The notes under the pieces are model-generated. The model was not told the origin of the DNA and did no database searches. It saw nothing but the letters and a program-made list of their open reading frames with translations. Made by a program: the position numbers and the translations under genes. Below, in pieces: positions 36,118 to 45,251 of a DNA stretch of 62,812 bases. The stretch is taken from contig NZ_QNUF01000030.1 of the NCBI RefSeq assembly GCF_003385455.1, positions 1 to 62,812 of the forward strand, in the 5' to 3' direction. Numbering within the stretch: the first letter of the stretch is position 1; each line of letters begins with the position of its first letter. Origin of the DNA: Chryseobacterium rhizosphaerae (lineage in GTDB: Bacteria; Bacteroidota; Bacteroidia; Flavobacteriales; Weeksellaceae).

Positions 36118-36735
36118 TTAGTGATGATAGATATCTTCATACATTACCCCTGCACGTATTTCCACAGGAAGTTTATTTTCTTCAGGCACAATAGGACAGT
36201 TATAATCGTAGGCATTATAAGCACAATAAGGGTGGTAGGACTGATTAAAATCCAGTACTATTGTATTTCCTTTTGGAATTTTCAGATCCAAATACTTTCC
36301 CCCACCATAGGTTTCTTTTTCATTGGTAGCATCCCGGAATGGAAGAAAAAGATAGTCCTGATATTTCTTCTGCTTAATTAAATCCAGGCTTTGGTATAAA
36401 GTAAGGGTATAAGGATTTCCATCCAGCTCAAAGCTTGCCTTTCCATATTCCTGATAAGACTTTGTTTTCCCTGAAGAAGTGGGAAGATCAAAAGGTTTTG
36501 TATCTTTTGATTTAACAAATTTTGCCGTAATTCTATATTTCATATCGATTGGAAAGAAAGGATGTTCTTTAAAATTTTTAAAGTTATCTCCCCGCAAAGG
36601 CGTTTCTTTCGGATTCAGATATTCAGCATTGAGTTCTTTCTGAAATTTTTTCACATCCATCACTTCTTTAGAAGTCGTTTTTTGGGAAAAAGCCCAGAGA
36701 GGAAGGATCAGAAAAAGCCATATAATTTTTTTCAT
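36118..36735 (-). CDS. DUF1684 family exported protein
   Basis: A 205-residue protein with a signal peptide (MKKIIWLFLILPLWAFSQ). The signature LDFNQSYHPYCAYNAYDYNC and the following PEENKLPVEIRAGV define DUF1684, a widespread family of unknown function. The sequence also has GGGKYLDLKIPKG before that motif. It is first in a two-gene unit with the acetyltransferase. Confidence 0.88.
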   Translation of the reverse strand: MKKIIWLFLILPLWAFSQKTTSKEVMDVKKFQKELNAEYLNPKETPLRGDNFKNFKEHPFFPIDMKYRITAKFVKSKDTKPFDLPTSSGKTKSYQEYGKASFELDGNPYTLTLYQSLDLIKQKKYQDYLFLPFRDATNEKETYGGGKYLDLKIPKGNTIVLDFNQSYHPYCAYNAYDYNCPIVPEENKLPVEIRAGVMYEDIYHH

Positions 36736-36868
36736 AAATGCTATAAATTATAAGTAAAACTATGAATTTTTCAGGGTATAAACAGTTAAAATTATAATAA
36801 AAAGTATAATCTGTTTTAAATAAAAAACACTTTTGTGAAGTTAGCATACTTTTTGAGAAGCAAAACTC

Positions 36869-38449
36869 ATGGACAGGAAAAAATTCATTAAGACAAGTGT
36901 GTTAGCAGTATCAGGCTTTTATTTTCTTCAATCTAATCTATTCCGGGCTGCAGAGCGGACAAGCGATAAGCAAAACAAAATTATAGAAGCTCCGATTGTT
37001 ATCATTGGTAGTGGGTATGGAGGGGCTGTATCTGCTTTACGTCTTTGTGAAGCCGGAAAAAAAGTAGTGTTGCTGGAAATGGGGCTCAACTGGGAAAAGT
37101 CAAGAATTCCTTTTTCTAACCTGCTGAAACCGGGAAAAAGTTCTGCTTGGCTTAAAAAGAAAAGCATTGCCCCATTTATGAATATTTTTTCTTTAACTCC
37201 TTTTACCGGAACCCTGGACCGTTTAGATTTTGATCATATTAATATCTGGGTTGGACGGGGTGTTGGCGGTGGATCGCTCGTTAACGGAGGAATGGCAGTA
37301 ACTCCTAAAGAAAGTTATTTCAAAGAAGTTTTCCCTCAGCTGGATGCAGAGAAGTTTTATCATCACTATTTCCCTTTGGTTCACGAAGAGCTTAAGGTAA
37401 ATATCATTGATGAGGAGTTTTTAAAAGACTGTCCTTATTACAAATTTACACGGGTGGGAGAAGAGGAAGCTCATCAGGCTGGTTTTAAAACGATGAGAGT
37501 TCCCAATGTATATGATTTTAAATATATGGAGAAAGAATTTCGAAATGAAGTTCCCCGCTCTGCTCTTAATACTGAAGTGATCTATGGAAACAATCATGGT
37601 AAAAACAGTTTAGACAAAACCTATCTTAAGAAAGCACTGGAAACGGGAAATCTTGAAATTCTTGATCTTCACCGGGTAGATGATATAAAACTGAATGATG
37701 ATAAAACCTATAGTGTAAACGTACAACAGACTGATACATCAGGCGCTCTAATTGCTGATAAAATATTCCATTGTAAAAAGCTTATTCTTGCTGCAGGTAC
37801 AATGGGAACTTTACAGCTTCTGTTGCGATCCAATGCTGTAAACGGATTACCTCTTCACGAAGGCATCGGAAAAAACTGGGGTAACAATGGGAACTTTATG
37901 ACCGGAAGGAATTGGGTAAAGCCTCTGTCCGGAGGAACAGGAGCAAAGCAATCTACCATTCCGGTAGGTGGTATTGATAACTGGGATGATAAGGAACATC
38001 CCTTCTTTACTGAGATTGCACCTTTACCTATGGGAATGGATGTAGCCACTGCCTTGTATTTATTAATTAACAGAGTTGATAAAAAAGGAGAAGTGACGTA
38101 TGATACCATCAATCGGTCTCTGAAGTTGAATTGGGATGAAAGCCATACGGTCAAAATGAAGGAAAATGCCAAATACTTTGTCAGAAAAATGAATAAAGCC
38201 AATGGAGGAACCAGAAGTCATTTCCTGTTCAATAATGGTTTTGGAGCAGATATCTGCTATCATCCGCTCGGAGGATGTGTACTGGGTGAAACCACTAATG
38301 AATATGGTAAATTAAAGGAACATGAAAATCTCTATGTTTTAGATGGGTCATTAATCCCCGGAACAATTGGAGTAAATCCTTTTGTTACCATTACTGCCAT
38401 TGCAGAATACTGTATTGAAAACCTGATCAAAGGGAGTGAATTTGCTTAA
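36869..38449 (+). CDS. Class I cholesterol oxidase-like GMC oxidoreductase
   Basis: A 526-residue FAD enzyme. The dinucleotide motif is VIIGSGYGGAVSALR; GRGVGGGSLVNGGMAV, PNVYDFKYMEKE and VIYGNNHGKNSLDKTYL follow, all close to the non-covalent cholesterol oxidases of Streptomyces and Rhodococcus. The catalytic residues of that family are conserved: Glu382 (TEIAPLP), His465 (CYHPLGGC) and Asn503 (GVNPFVT). The N-terminus MDRKKFIKTSVLAVSGFYF looks like an export signal with RKK in place of a Tat RR. The natural substrate may be a hopanoid or another sterol-like lipid, as Flavobacteria rarely hold cholesterol (inference). Confidence 0.88.
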   Translation: MDRKKFIKTSVLAVSGFYFLQSNLFRAAERTSDKQNKIIEAPIVIIGSGYGGAVSALRLCEAGKKVVLLEMGLNWEKSRIPFSNLLKPGKSSAWLKKKSIAPFMNIFSLTPFTGTLDRLDFDHINIWVGRGVGGGSLVNGGMAVTPKESYFKEVFPQLDAEKFYHHYFPLVHEELKVNIIDEEFLKDCPYYKFTRVGEEEAHQAGFKTMRVPNVYDFKYMEKEFRNEVPRSALNTEVIYGNNHGKNSLDKTYLKKALETGNLEILDLHRVDDIKLNDDKTYSVNVQQTDTSGALIADKIFHCKKLILAAGTMGTLQLLLRSNAVNGLPLHEGIGKNWGNNGNFMTGRNWVKPLSGGTGAKQSTIPVGGIDNWDDKEHPFFTEIAPLPMGMDVATALYLLINRVDKKGEVTYDTINRSLKLNWDESHTVKMKENAKYFVRKMNKANGGTRSHFLFNNGFGADICYHPLGGCVLGETTNEYGKLKEHENLYVLDGSLIPGTIGVNPFVTITAIAEYCIENLIKGSEFA

Positions 38450-38450
38450 A

Positions 38451-39317
38451 TTACGGCATTGATTTTACTTCAAGAAGATAAGTTCTGATGTCACTTTCAA
38501 GTTTAGAAGGATATGTAAAGTTCAGTTTTTGAGCTAAAGCAGTTCCCAGTTCTTGAATCAGGTCAGCGAAAGCAAACAGAGCAGTCCAGTTTTCTTCAAT
38601 GGAGCTTCCGGAAAATGTAGCCTCCACTCTACTCCATAAATCTTCAGGCAGGTATTTTTTAAAAAGCCTTCCATGCTTATTGGTAGTCATGTTATCCCAG
38701 TTATGGTCGTTACCAATATGCCATTCAACCAGACTAACCAAATATTCTGCTCTCAGGATATTCTCAGACATGAATTTAGCATAAAAAATATCACCCCGTT
38801 TCAGACATTTTGCCACATAGGTGGTATCCCACCAGAAATCATTCATCAGCTGTTGAAATTCTTTTTCATCAGGCTTATGAATCATGATAGACTGATAAGT
38901 GGGAGGTTTCAGATCTTTTGTCAGGCCATCTTTATCAATCAGCACTTTATATCCTACATCCCAATCTTCTGGAAGTGCTCCTTTTTGTACTTCTTCCATA
39001 AATTCAGACACCTGATACAGCTTAAAATCAACTTTTACATGATCTCTGTACAAAACCATTTTCATGGCATGTCTTCCTTCAAAGACAGTATCATCTTCCT
39101 CAATCATAGAAATAGGATCTCCAAAAAGCTGAAGCCAGCTATTTCCGGATTCATAGTCTTTTCGGCTTTCAAAAACCAGTTCTACATCAAGATCACTCAG
39201 GTCATCTACCGGAGCATAAGGATTCACCAATGAGCTGGTCAGAAGAACAGCCCGGATATCGGGATTATTTTCAGCCCACTGAATAATTTGTTTCAGCTTT
39301 TCCTCTCTTATTTTCAT
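38451..39317 (-). CDS. aadS: Aminoglycoside 6-adenylyltransferase, AadS-like
   Basis: A 288-residue nucleotidyltransferase of the ANT(6) family. The active-site pattern LLTSSLVNP then DDLSDLDVELVF (two aspartates) and the third acid in VKVDFKLYQ are present; C-terminal GRLFKKYLPEDLW and SSIEENWTALFAFADL match the family. Length and sequence fit AadS, which modifies streptomycin in Bacteroides and Flavobacteria. No mobile element is adjacent, so it looks like a resident chromosomal gene. The ATG at 39317 follows the upstream gene by 5 bases; a longer frame would overlap it. Confidence 0.85.
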   Translation of the reverse strand: MKIREEKLKQIIQWAENNPDIRAVLLTSSLVNPYAPVDDLSDLDVELVFESRKDYESGNSWLQLFGDPISMIEEDDTVFEGRHAMKMVLYRDHVKVDFKLYQVSEFMEEVQKGALPEDWDVGYKVLIDKDGLTKDLKPPTYQSIMIHKPDEKEFQQLMNDFWWDTTYVAKCLKRGDIFYAKFMSENILRAEYLVSLVEWHIGNDHNWDNMTTNKHGRLFKKYLPEDLWSRVEATFSGSSIEENWTALFAFADLIQELGTALAQKLNFTYPSKLESDIRTYLLEVKSMP

Positions 39318-39322
39318 ATCAT

Positions 39323-39721
39323 TCAGAATTCTGATATTTTTACACAATACACATCTGAAGAATTTCTCTTAATAGATTCTACAAAGAACCCTCCTTCTTC
39401 AGGAATCACTTCTTTTAAATCAAAACTTTTACAGTCTTTCGGAAGCCCCGAGAATATCAGGGTAAACCAAAAATCTTTCATGAAGGGAACCGGTGTCCAA
39501 TAAGGGGAAATTGAGATATTTTCTGCATGAATAAGCTTACTTCTATGCTCAGACTGATTATCAAAAAGATACGTGGAATGCCAGATCCTGATCAGATTTC
39601 CCAGGAATGGTGATGCCGGAAAACAACAATGTATAATCACCTGTTTCTCCTCTTCTATTTTCGTTTGAAGGGACTCCAGGAGTTCTTTTGCTATGAGCGG
39701 CTTTACAACTACTTCTTCCAC
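39323..39721 (-). CDS. Hypothetical protein upstream of aadS
   Basis: A 132-residue protein not assigned to a family. It is soluble, with VIIHCCFPASPFLGNLIRIW near residues 28-47, SISPYWTPVPFMKDFWFTLIF in the middle (given here by position: residues 70-90) and GGFFVESIKRN toward the end. It is co-transcribed with the AadS-like gene. The pattern of aromatic residues suggests a small alpha/beta domain; no function is claimed. Confidence 0.65.
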   Translation of the reverse strand: MEEVVVKPLIAKELLESLQTKIEEEKQVIIHCCFPASPFLGNLIRIWHSTYLFDNQSEHRSKLIHAENISISPYWTPVPFMKDFWFTLIFSGLPKDCKSFDLKEVIPEEGGFFVESIKRNSSDVYCVKISEF

Positions 39722-39738
39722 CTTTTTATAAGTAATAA

Positions 39739-39778
39739 GTAGTAAGCAATGAGTAATTCTGCTTGTATTGCTTACTAC
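39739..39778. repeat. Intergenic inverted repeat with AGTAAGCAAT-type units
   Basis: GTAGTAAGCAAT (39739-39750) and ATTGCTTACTAC (39767-39778) are perfect 12-base arms; a further CATTGCTTACTGC copy follows. It resembles dispersed palindromic intergenic repeats of Chryseobacterium. Confidence 0.6.
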
Positions 39779-39797
39779 CCATTGCTTACTGCTGATG

Positions 39798-41303
39798 TTA
39801 ATATTCTAATTCTAATTTTTCTTTTGTATAATTTCTCACCTCTTCAGTAAGTTCCGGATGTTCTGCCAATTTCTTCCCGTAAGAAGGAACCATCTCAAGC
39901 AATTTACCTTTCCATTCTCCCTGAATTTTTTCCGGGAAACATTTTTCAAGAACATTCAGCATAGCATATACCGCTGTGGAAGCTCCTGGTGAAGCCCCCA
40001 ACAAAGAAGCAATAGTACCACTCTTGTTTACAACCACTTCAGTTCCAAATTCCAGTTTTCCTCCTTCTTTTTCGTCTTTTTTAATAACCTGAACTCTCTG
40101 TCCTGCTACTTTCAGTTCCCAGTCTTCCTCTTTGGCGTCTTTTACAAATTCTCTCAAATGCTGCATTCTCTGGGATTTTGTCATGGCAACCTGCTGAATA
40201 AGGTATTTTGTCAACGGGATATTATGCCACCAGGCACCAAATAATGACTTTAAATTTTTTGTATTAACACTTTCAGGCAGATCAAGGTAACTTCCTTCTT
40301 TCAGGAATTTTGTTGAAAACCCTGCGAAAGGTCCGAAAAGAAGAGCTTTCTCGCCATCGATAATTCTAAGGTCAAGGTGCGGAACAGACATTGGTGGGGC
40401 ATCCACTGTTGCCTGTGTATATACTTTAGCCTGATGTTTTTTTACCAGCTCCTGATTATGGCTTACCAACCACTGTCCGGAAACAGGGAAACCTCCATAG
40501 CCTTCGCTTTCTTTAATATCCGAACTCTCTAATAACTGAAGTGCATATCCTCCGGCTCCGATAAATACAAAATCAGCAACAACCTCCTGTTTGTGGCTAT
40601 GAATTCTGTCTTTTACCTTCATTTCCCATTTACCGTCTTCTCTTGGGTCAATATCTTTCACTTCATGGTATAAGAAAACCTCTACATTAGAATCTTCAAG
40701 CAGGTGTCTTCCCATTTTTCGGGTTAACGTTCCAAAGTTGACATCCGTCCCCATATCCATTTTCGTAGCTGCCATTATTTCAGATTGATTCCTTTTGCTC
40801 ATTACCAAAGGAATCCATTCTTTCAGTTTCTCATGATCGGAAGAAAATTCCATTCCCGAAAAAAGAACAGAATCAACCATTTTATCATGACGCTTTCTAA
40901 GATATTCCGCATCTTTTTCACCAAATACCAAACTCATATGTGGACATGAATTGATAAACTCTTTAGGCTCTTTGATATATCCCTTTGTAATCAGATAAGA
41001 CCAAAATTGTTTTGAAATTTCAAATTGTTCAGCAATACTTTCTGCTTTTGTTATATCAATGCTGCCATCTGGTTTTTCAGGGGTATAGTTTAGCTCACAA
41101 AATGCAGAATGTCCTGTTCCGGCATTGTTCCATGCGGCTGTACTTTCTTTAGCAAATCTTCCGAGTCTTTCGAAGATCGCAATTTCAAGACTGGGATCAA
41201 ATTCATGGAGCATTGTTGCTAAAGTGGCGCTCATAATTCCGCCACCTATCAGTACAACGTCATATCTAGGTTTCGGCGTTCTGCTTGTAAGCGATTGTGA
41301 CAT
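39798..41303 (-). CDS. mqo: Malate:quinone oxidoreductase
   Basis: Membrane-associated FAD enzyme that oxidises malate to oxaloacetate with quinone. Of 501 residues: YDVVLIGGGIMSATLA is the FAD motif, then ERLGRFAKESTAAWNNAGTG, LNYTPEKPDG, GFPVSGQWL and the C-terminal LLGASPGASTAVYAML. The ATG at 41303 is chosen; the frame is open to 41423, but the added 40 residues are not family-like. Confidence 0.95.
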   Translation of the reverse strand: MSQSLTSRTPKPRYDVVLIGGGIMSATLATMLHEFDPSLEIAIFERLGRFAKESTAAWNNAGTGHSAFCELNYTPEKPDGSIDITKAESIAEQFEISKQFWSYLITKGYIKEPKEFINSCPHMSLVFGEKDAEYLRKRHDKMVDSVLFSGMEFSSDHEKLKEWIPLVMSKRNQSEIMAATKMDMGTDVNFGTLTRKMGRHLLEDSNVEVFLYHEVKDIDPREDGKWEMKVKDRIHSHKQEVVADFVFIGAGGYALQLLESSDIKESEGYGGFPVSGQWLVSHNQELVKKHQAKVYTQATVDAPPMSVPHLDLRIIDGEKALLFGPFAGFSTKFLKEGSYLDLPESVNTKNLKSLFGAWWHNIPLTKYLIQQVAMTKSQRMQHLREFVKDAKEEDWELKVAGQRVQVIKKDEKEGGKLEFGTEVVVNKSGTIASLLGASPGASTAVYAMLNVLEKCFPEKIQGEWKGKLLEMVPSYGKKLAEHPELTEEVRNYTKEKLELEY

Positions 41304-41534
41304 AATTTTAAATTTTACTTCAAATTTCGGGAAAAGTTTTAAAAAGAGAAACGATTTTAACACGTTAATTTTTCTGGAAATAGACTTCTTTAGTAAACAA
41401 CAAAAAATCATGGAAAATTTCAATACGTCTTCATTGAAATGATTGATAATAGCAACATATCAAATAGTAAAAACTCAAAAATACAGTTCCGGGGCTCAGC
41501 TACTATCTTTGATCATCACAGAAATAAATCCATA

Positions 41535-41563
41535 AAAAAACCCAAGCTGGGAGGCTTAGGTTA
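41535..41563 (-). terminator. Terminator of gpsA
   Basis: AACCTAAGC and GCTTGGGTT (minus strand) pair with one wobble around a short loop, followed by seven T residues. Confidence 0.7.
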
Positions 41564-41601
41564 AAATATATTAAAACAAGGTTTATGCAAACCTTCTTTT
41601 T

Positions 41602-42642
41602 TTAATTCAGTTTCGCTGTCAGTTTTTTAAATTGCTTTTCAGCATTTTTGCCTTCATAAAGAATGGCATACACTGTATCAATAATTGGTAATTTAAGTTT
41701 TTTCTGCTTTGCTGTTTTATAGATGGAATCTGCGGCGTAATATCCTTCTGCCACCATATTCATCGATTGGATTGCCGATTTTACGGTATATCCTTTCCCG
41801 ATAAGGTTTCCTAAGTTTCTGTTTCTTGAGAAAAGTGAATAAGCGGTTACCAAAAGGTCTCCCAGATAGGCACTTTCATTCACATCTCTTGGTGCTTCAT
41901 AAATGGCTTCCAGGAAGGTTTCCATTTCACGAATCGCATTGGATACAAAAACTGCTGTAAAGTTATCTCCATATCCTAACCCACTTGCTATTCCGGCTCC
42001 AATGGCAAAAATATTTTTAAGAATAGCACTGTATTCATTTCCTAAAATATCTTTACTGGTTTGAACTTTGATAAAATCTGAACTGAAAATTTCTTTTAGC
42101 TTTTCAGAAGTTTCATCCTCTACCGTTGCAATTGTAAGATAAGAAAGCCTTTCCATTGCTACTTCCTCTGCATGACATGGTCCTGCTATAACCGCCTGAT
42201 TTCTGAAACCAATTTTAAATTCATCACGTAAATAGTGGGCTACCACATCATTTACTTTAGGAATAATTCCTTTAATAGCAGAGATAAAGATTTTATCTGA
42301 ATACTCACACGTCATTTTATCTAACGTATCAGACAGGTAAATGGATGGCGTTGCCAAAACAATAACATCACAGGCAGAAACCAATTCATTAATATCCGTG
42401 GTCAGTTTTAAACTTTTAAGATTAAAATGAGCCGCTGTAAGATAGGTGGGGTTATGTCCACGAAGCTCAATCGCTCCTTTTACAAACTCACTTCTTACAC
42501 ACCAGTGTACAACTTTACAGTTTTCAACAAGCATTTTTACGATAGCGGTTGCAAAACTTCCGCTTCCTACTACCCCTACAGAAATATCTTTTTTATTCTT
42601 TTTTGGATGAGAAGATTCTGACATTATTTTCTTTTTAGCCAT
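41602..42642 (-). CDS. gpsA: NAD(P)H-dependent glycerol-3-phosphate dehydrogenase
   Basis: Reduces dihydroxyacetone phosphate to glycerol-3-phosphate for phospholipid synthesis. Motifs: VGVVGSGSFATAI (nucleotide binding), FISAIKGI, VIAGPCHAEEVA, LKNIFAIGAGI with the catalytic lysine, and RNRNLGNLIGKGYTVKSAI. From 42642 it is 346 residues; an ATG at 42624 is an alternative start. A promoter at 42661-42688 places transcription just upstream of both and excludes the longer frame to 42744. Confidence 0.95.
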   Translation of the reverse strand: MAKKKIMSESSHPKKNKKDISVGVVGSGSFATAIVKMLVENCKVVHWCVRSEFVKGAIELRGHNPTYLTAAHFNLKSLKLTTDINELVSACDVIVLATPSIYLSDTLDKMTCEYSDKIFISAIKGIIPKVNDVVAHYLRDEFKIGFRNQAVIAGPCHAEEVAMERLSYLTIATVEDETSEKLKEIFSSDFIKVQTSKDILGNEYSAILKNIFAIGAGIASGLGYGDNFTAVFVSNAIREMETFLEAIYEAPRDVNESAYLGDLLVTAYSLFSRNRNLGNLIGKGYTVKSAIQSMNMVAEGYYAADSIYKTAKQKKLKLPIIDTVYAILYEGKNAEKQFKKLTAKLN

Positions 42643-42660
42643 AAATTGGAATGTGAACTG

Positions 42661-42688
42661 CAAAGATATTAAAACATAGACGTAACAA
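42661..42688 (-). promoter_or_regulatory. Promoter of gpsA
   Basis: On the minus strand: TTG (42686-42688), 17 bases, TATCTTTG (42661-42668). Confidence 0.65.
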
Positions 42689-42821
42689 AGCTTTTGAAAC
42701 AATGATAAAAGCCATTTTCTGAAAAAATTAACACTTAAACACAATTAAATATCTAATTATACGTTAAATACAGAAAATCATGAATTTTAATTAAAAATAA
42801 GTCACAAAGACTAATTTTAAT

Positions 42822-42829
42822 TAAATTTG
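42822..42829 (+). promoter_or_regulatory. -7 element of the M23 peptidase gene
   Basis: TAAATTTG fits TAnnTTTG and lies 39 bases before the ATG at 42869, inside the open 5' extension of the frame, which is therefore not coding. Confidence 0.45.
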
Positions 42830-42868
42830 CAGTTTCAAAACCGTTTTAAACTTACTAAGAGAGGAAAT

Positions 42869-43903
42869 ATGAAAAAATTTCTAAACAGCAAGAAGAACGT
42901 AAACATTCTCCTCGGAGGGCTTTTACTAGTAGTTTTTGCACAAGGGATATGTATTGCCAAGTTATTCTCAGAGAAGGATGACAAAAATTACGAAGTAAAC
43001 CTTGTAAAAATAAACACTGAAAGGGACAGTGTAGATTATTTGAAAATGAAAACAGATCTTAATCTTGTAGATCAGACTGTTTCACAGCTCAATTCTTTCC
43101 TGAAATCTAAGGACATTTCTAATGAAAAACTGATGGTTCTCAGCCAGGACAGCATTTCAAATTCTATTTATCTCGCCAAACAGGCCAACCGATATAGTCA
43201 GTATTTAATGGATCTGCAGAAAAAACTAATGCAGGTTCCCCTGGGAATGCCTACTGACGGATATATTTCATCAAATTTCGGGATTAGAAAAAATCCTATT
43301 CCATATAAAACTGTTTATGCTTCTGTAAAAACAAGTGCTGCCACAGAGTCTAAGCCTGTAGTGGCAGCAGCTCCAAAGCCGGAAGTAAAAGCTGAACCTG
43401 TGGAAAAAATTATTGAAGTGACAGACAGCTATGGTATTAAAAGGGAAATCAAGGTAATGGTAACTCCAAAAGCGGCTCCTGTGGCTGCTGCTCCCGCTCC
43501 CACTGCTGCAAAAGCTGTTGCCGGTACCACTTCTTCTTCTAAGACCATCGCAACTGCTGAAAAAAACAACCCACCTGCTGAAGCTGATCAGATGCAGTTT
43601 CATAAAGGATTAGATATTGCTGTTGCATATGGTTCTGATGTAAGAGCTGCCGCTGCAGGAACAATCATTTTTTCCGGACAGAAAGGAGGTTATGGAAACT
43701 GTGTTATTGTTTCCCACGGAAATGGATTAGCAACTCTATATGGACATTTATCACAGCTTGTTTCAAAAGTAAATGATAAGGTAAAAGTAGGCCAGGTAAT
43801 TGCAAAATCCGGAAATTCAGGCCGTTCTACAGGCCCTCACCTTCACTATGAAGTACACAAAAACAATACTCCGGTTAATCCGAAGCTGTTTATGAATTTA
43901 TAA
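42869..43903 (+). CDS. M23-family peptidoglycan metallopeptidase
   Basis: A 344-residue cell-wall endopeptidase anchored by one N-terminal helix (NVNILLGGLLLVVFAQGICI). A coiled-coil-like part (about 30-130) and an Ala/Pro/Lys-rich linker (about 150-240) precede the LytM domain with HKGLDIAVAYGSDV (His and Asp zinc ligands) and GPHLHYEVHKN (HxH). These cleave peptide cross-links in murein. The whole catalytic set is present, so it is likely active rather than an activator of the EnvC type. A strong terminator follows. Confidence 0.9.
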   Translation: MKKFLNSKKNVNILLGGLLLVVFAQGICIAKLFSEKDDKNYEVNLVKINTERDSVDYLKMKTDLNLVDQTVSQLNSFLKSKDISNEKLMVLSQDSISNSIYLAKQANRYSQYLMDLQKKLMQVPLGMPTDGYISSNFGIRKNPIPYKTVYASVKTSAATESKPVVAAAPKPEVKAEPVEKIIEVTDSYGIKREIKVMVTPKAAPVAAAPAPTAAKAVAGTTSSSKTIATAEKNNPPAEADQMQFHKGLDIAVAYGSDVRAAAAGTIIFSGQKGGYGNCVIVSHGNGLATLYGHLSQLVSKVNDKVKVGQVIAKSGNSGRSTGPHLHYEVHKNNTPVNPKLFMNL

Positions 43904-43936
43904 AAAAAGGCTGTCCCATCGGACAGCCTTTTTCTT
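43902..43936 (+). terminator. Terminator of the M23 peptidase gene
   Basis: AAAAAGGCTGTCC and GGACAGCCTTTTT with a short loop and T-runs. Confidence 0.85.
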
Positions 43937-44057
43937 GTTATATCCAATTAAAAACTTTGTGAGTTATGAAATTGATATGTATTTCATACTAAGTTTTATT
44001 GTTTATATCTTGATCTTAAAGATGCTAAAAAATAGAATCAATAGGCAGATTCTTTTT

Positions 44058-45233
44058 TTATTTTAAAATCTTCAGAGTTCCTTTCGGATGAGTAAATGTA
44101 CCGTCAGGTCCTGCAATATTTGAATATATTATATTTTTATTATAATCCTGAATATGGGTTACATTAAAACCCAGATGAGGTTCATGCCAATATACCATAA
44201 AAACATTCTTAGCCACTTCTACTGCAGTATATTGCACCGTATCTGTGGTATCTTTCGAAGGTCCGGCTGTTCCAAGGAATGACATGGTTTTATTATCTTT
44301 AAAATCAAGGATGAATTTTGTTGTTCCAAAATCTACCTCTACTTTATTTCCAATCGCCGGATAAGGTGATTTTAAATCCCAGGCCATTTCTCCCATAAAC
44401 ACTTTCACACCCATTTCCAATTCCTCTTTTCCGGGAAGAGTGGTATATTTTTTCACCATAAAATCTACAATGGCAGAGCTTGTTTTATTTTCTGTAACTG
44501 CTTTTTTATAGTTTTCAAGATAACCTTTAACAAAATCCAGGGACTGAGGAGAAAGTGACTGTTCTGAAAAATGGGAAGGAATCACCTGCTGAGGTTGTAA
44601 AGCTTTCATAGCATCAATCTGTGCTATCCACTGATCAATAGCTTTTACATTTTGAGTATCGGCCATCCAAAGATGTGAACCTGTAGAAACTGAAATTCCT
44701 CCAGCCACTGTTTTTAAAGACGGGATCCAGAGAAAACTATGGGCAGGATCTTCAGGATTCTGTCTGATCTCAATTTTATTTCCTTCAAGATCAGGAATGG
44801 CAGTAACAGCTTCCGGAACTATGATTTCTGAAGGAGCATCTCCTTTCATCTGTGGTTTCCAAACGGCCATCTTATCATCTTTTGAAGCAGCTATCAAATA
44901 GGCAGTCTGAGCTGTTGAAATAATCCTAGCATTTGGAAAGGCTTTTTTGATCACATCCAATCCAAAATAAAAATCTGGGTCACTATGTGAAATATAAACG
45001 GTTTTCAGATTTTTACCTGTTGCTTTTATTTCTTTCACCAATTGTTCCGCATATTGTTTCTGAAACTGAGCATCAACAAGCATGGCATCTTTATCCCCAT
45101 AAATGATTGTTGAGGTAATGGAAAAAATTGCTTTAGATCCTGGATTATAGACTTTTACTTTAAGGTTACCAGCCCATACAAGACTTGCAAAACCAAGCAT
45201 TACAGCCAAGGATAATAATTTCTTTTTAAACAT
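44058..45233 (-). CDS. Exported MBL-fold protein with altered metal motif
   Basis: A 391-residue protein with a signal peptide (MFKKKLLSLAVMLGFASLVWA). The metallo-beta-lactamase fold is recognisable (IIYGDKDAMLVDAQF, VYISHSDPDFYFGL, VIPSHFSE). The metal motif HxHxDH reads HSDPDF, so two of the usual histidines are replaced; some COG0491 subfamilies share this, and activity is uncertain. A second domain (about 270-391) is lipocalin-like (FLDFKDNKTMSFLG, HEPHLGFNVTHIQDY). It is the last gene of an Rrf2-NmrA-MBL unit and follows the NmrA gene by 18 bases. Confidence 0.82.
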   Translation of the reverse strand: MFKKKLLSLAVMLGFASLVWAGNLKVKVYNPGSKAIFSITSTIIYGDKDAMLVDAQFQKQYAEQLVKEIKATGKNLKTVYISHSDPDFYFGLDVIKKAFPNARIISTAQTAYLIAASKDDKMAVWKPQMKGDAPSEIIVPEAVTAIPDLEGNKIEIRQNPEDPAHSFLWIPSLKTVAGGISVSTGSHLWMADTQNVKAIDQWIAQIDAMKALQPQQVIPSHFSEQSLSPQSLDFVKGYLENYKKAVTENKTSSAIVDFMVKKYTTLPGKEELEMGVKVFMGEMAWDLKSPYPAIGNKVEVDFGTTKFILDFKDNKTMSFLGTAGPSKDTTDTVQYTAVEVAKNVFMVYWHEPHLGFNVTHIQDYNKNIIYSNIAGPDGTFTHPKGTLKILK

Positions 45234-45251
45234 ATTTGTTATTTTTTATAA

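Noticed and set aside
41304..41423. N-terminal extension of mqo by 40 residues
   Set aside because: The extension is Phe/Lys-rich and not family-like; the ATG at 41303 gives the normal Mqo start.
42643..42744. N-terminal extension of gpsA
   Set aside because: It contains the predicted promoter of the gene (42661-42688).
44058..45233. A beta-lactamase resistance gene
   Set aside because: The metal motif is altered and the sequence belongs to the broad MBL-fold superfamily, not to class B enzymes.
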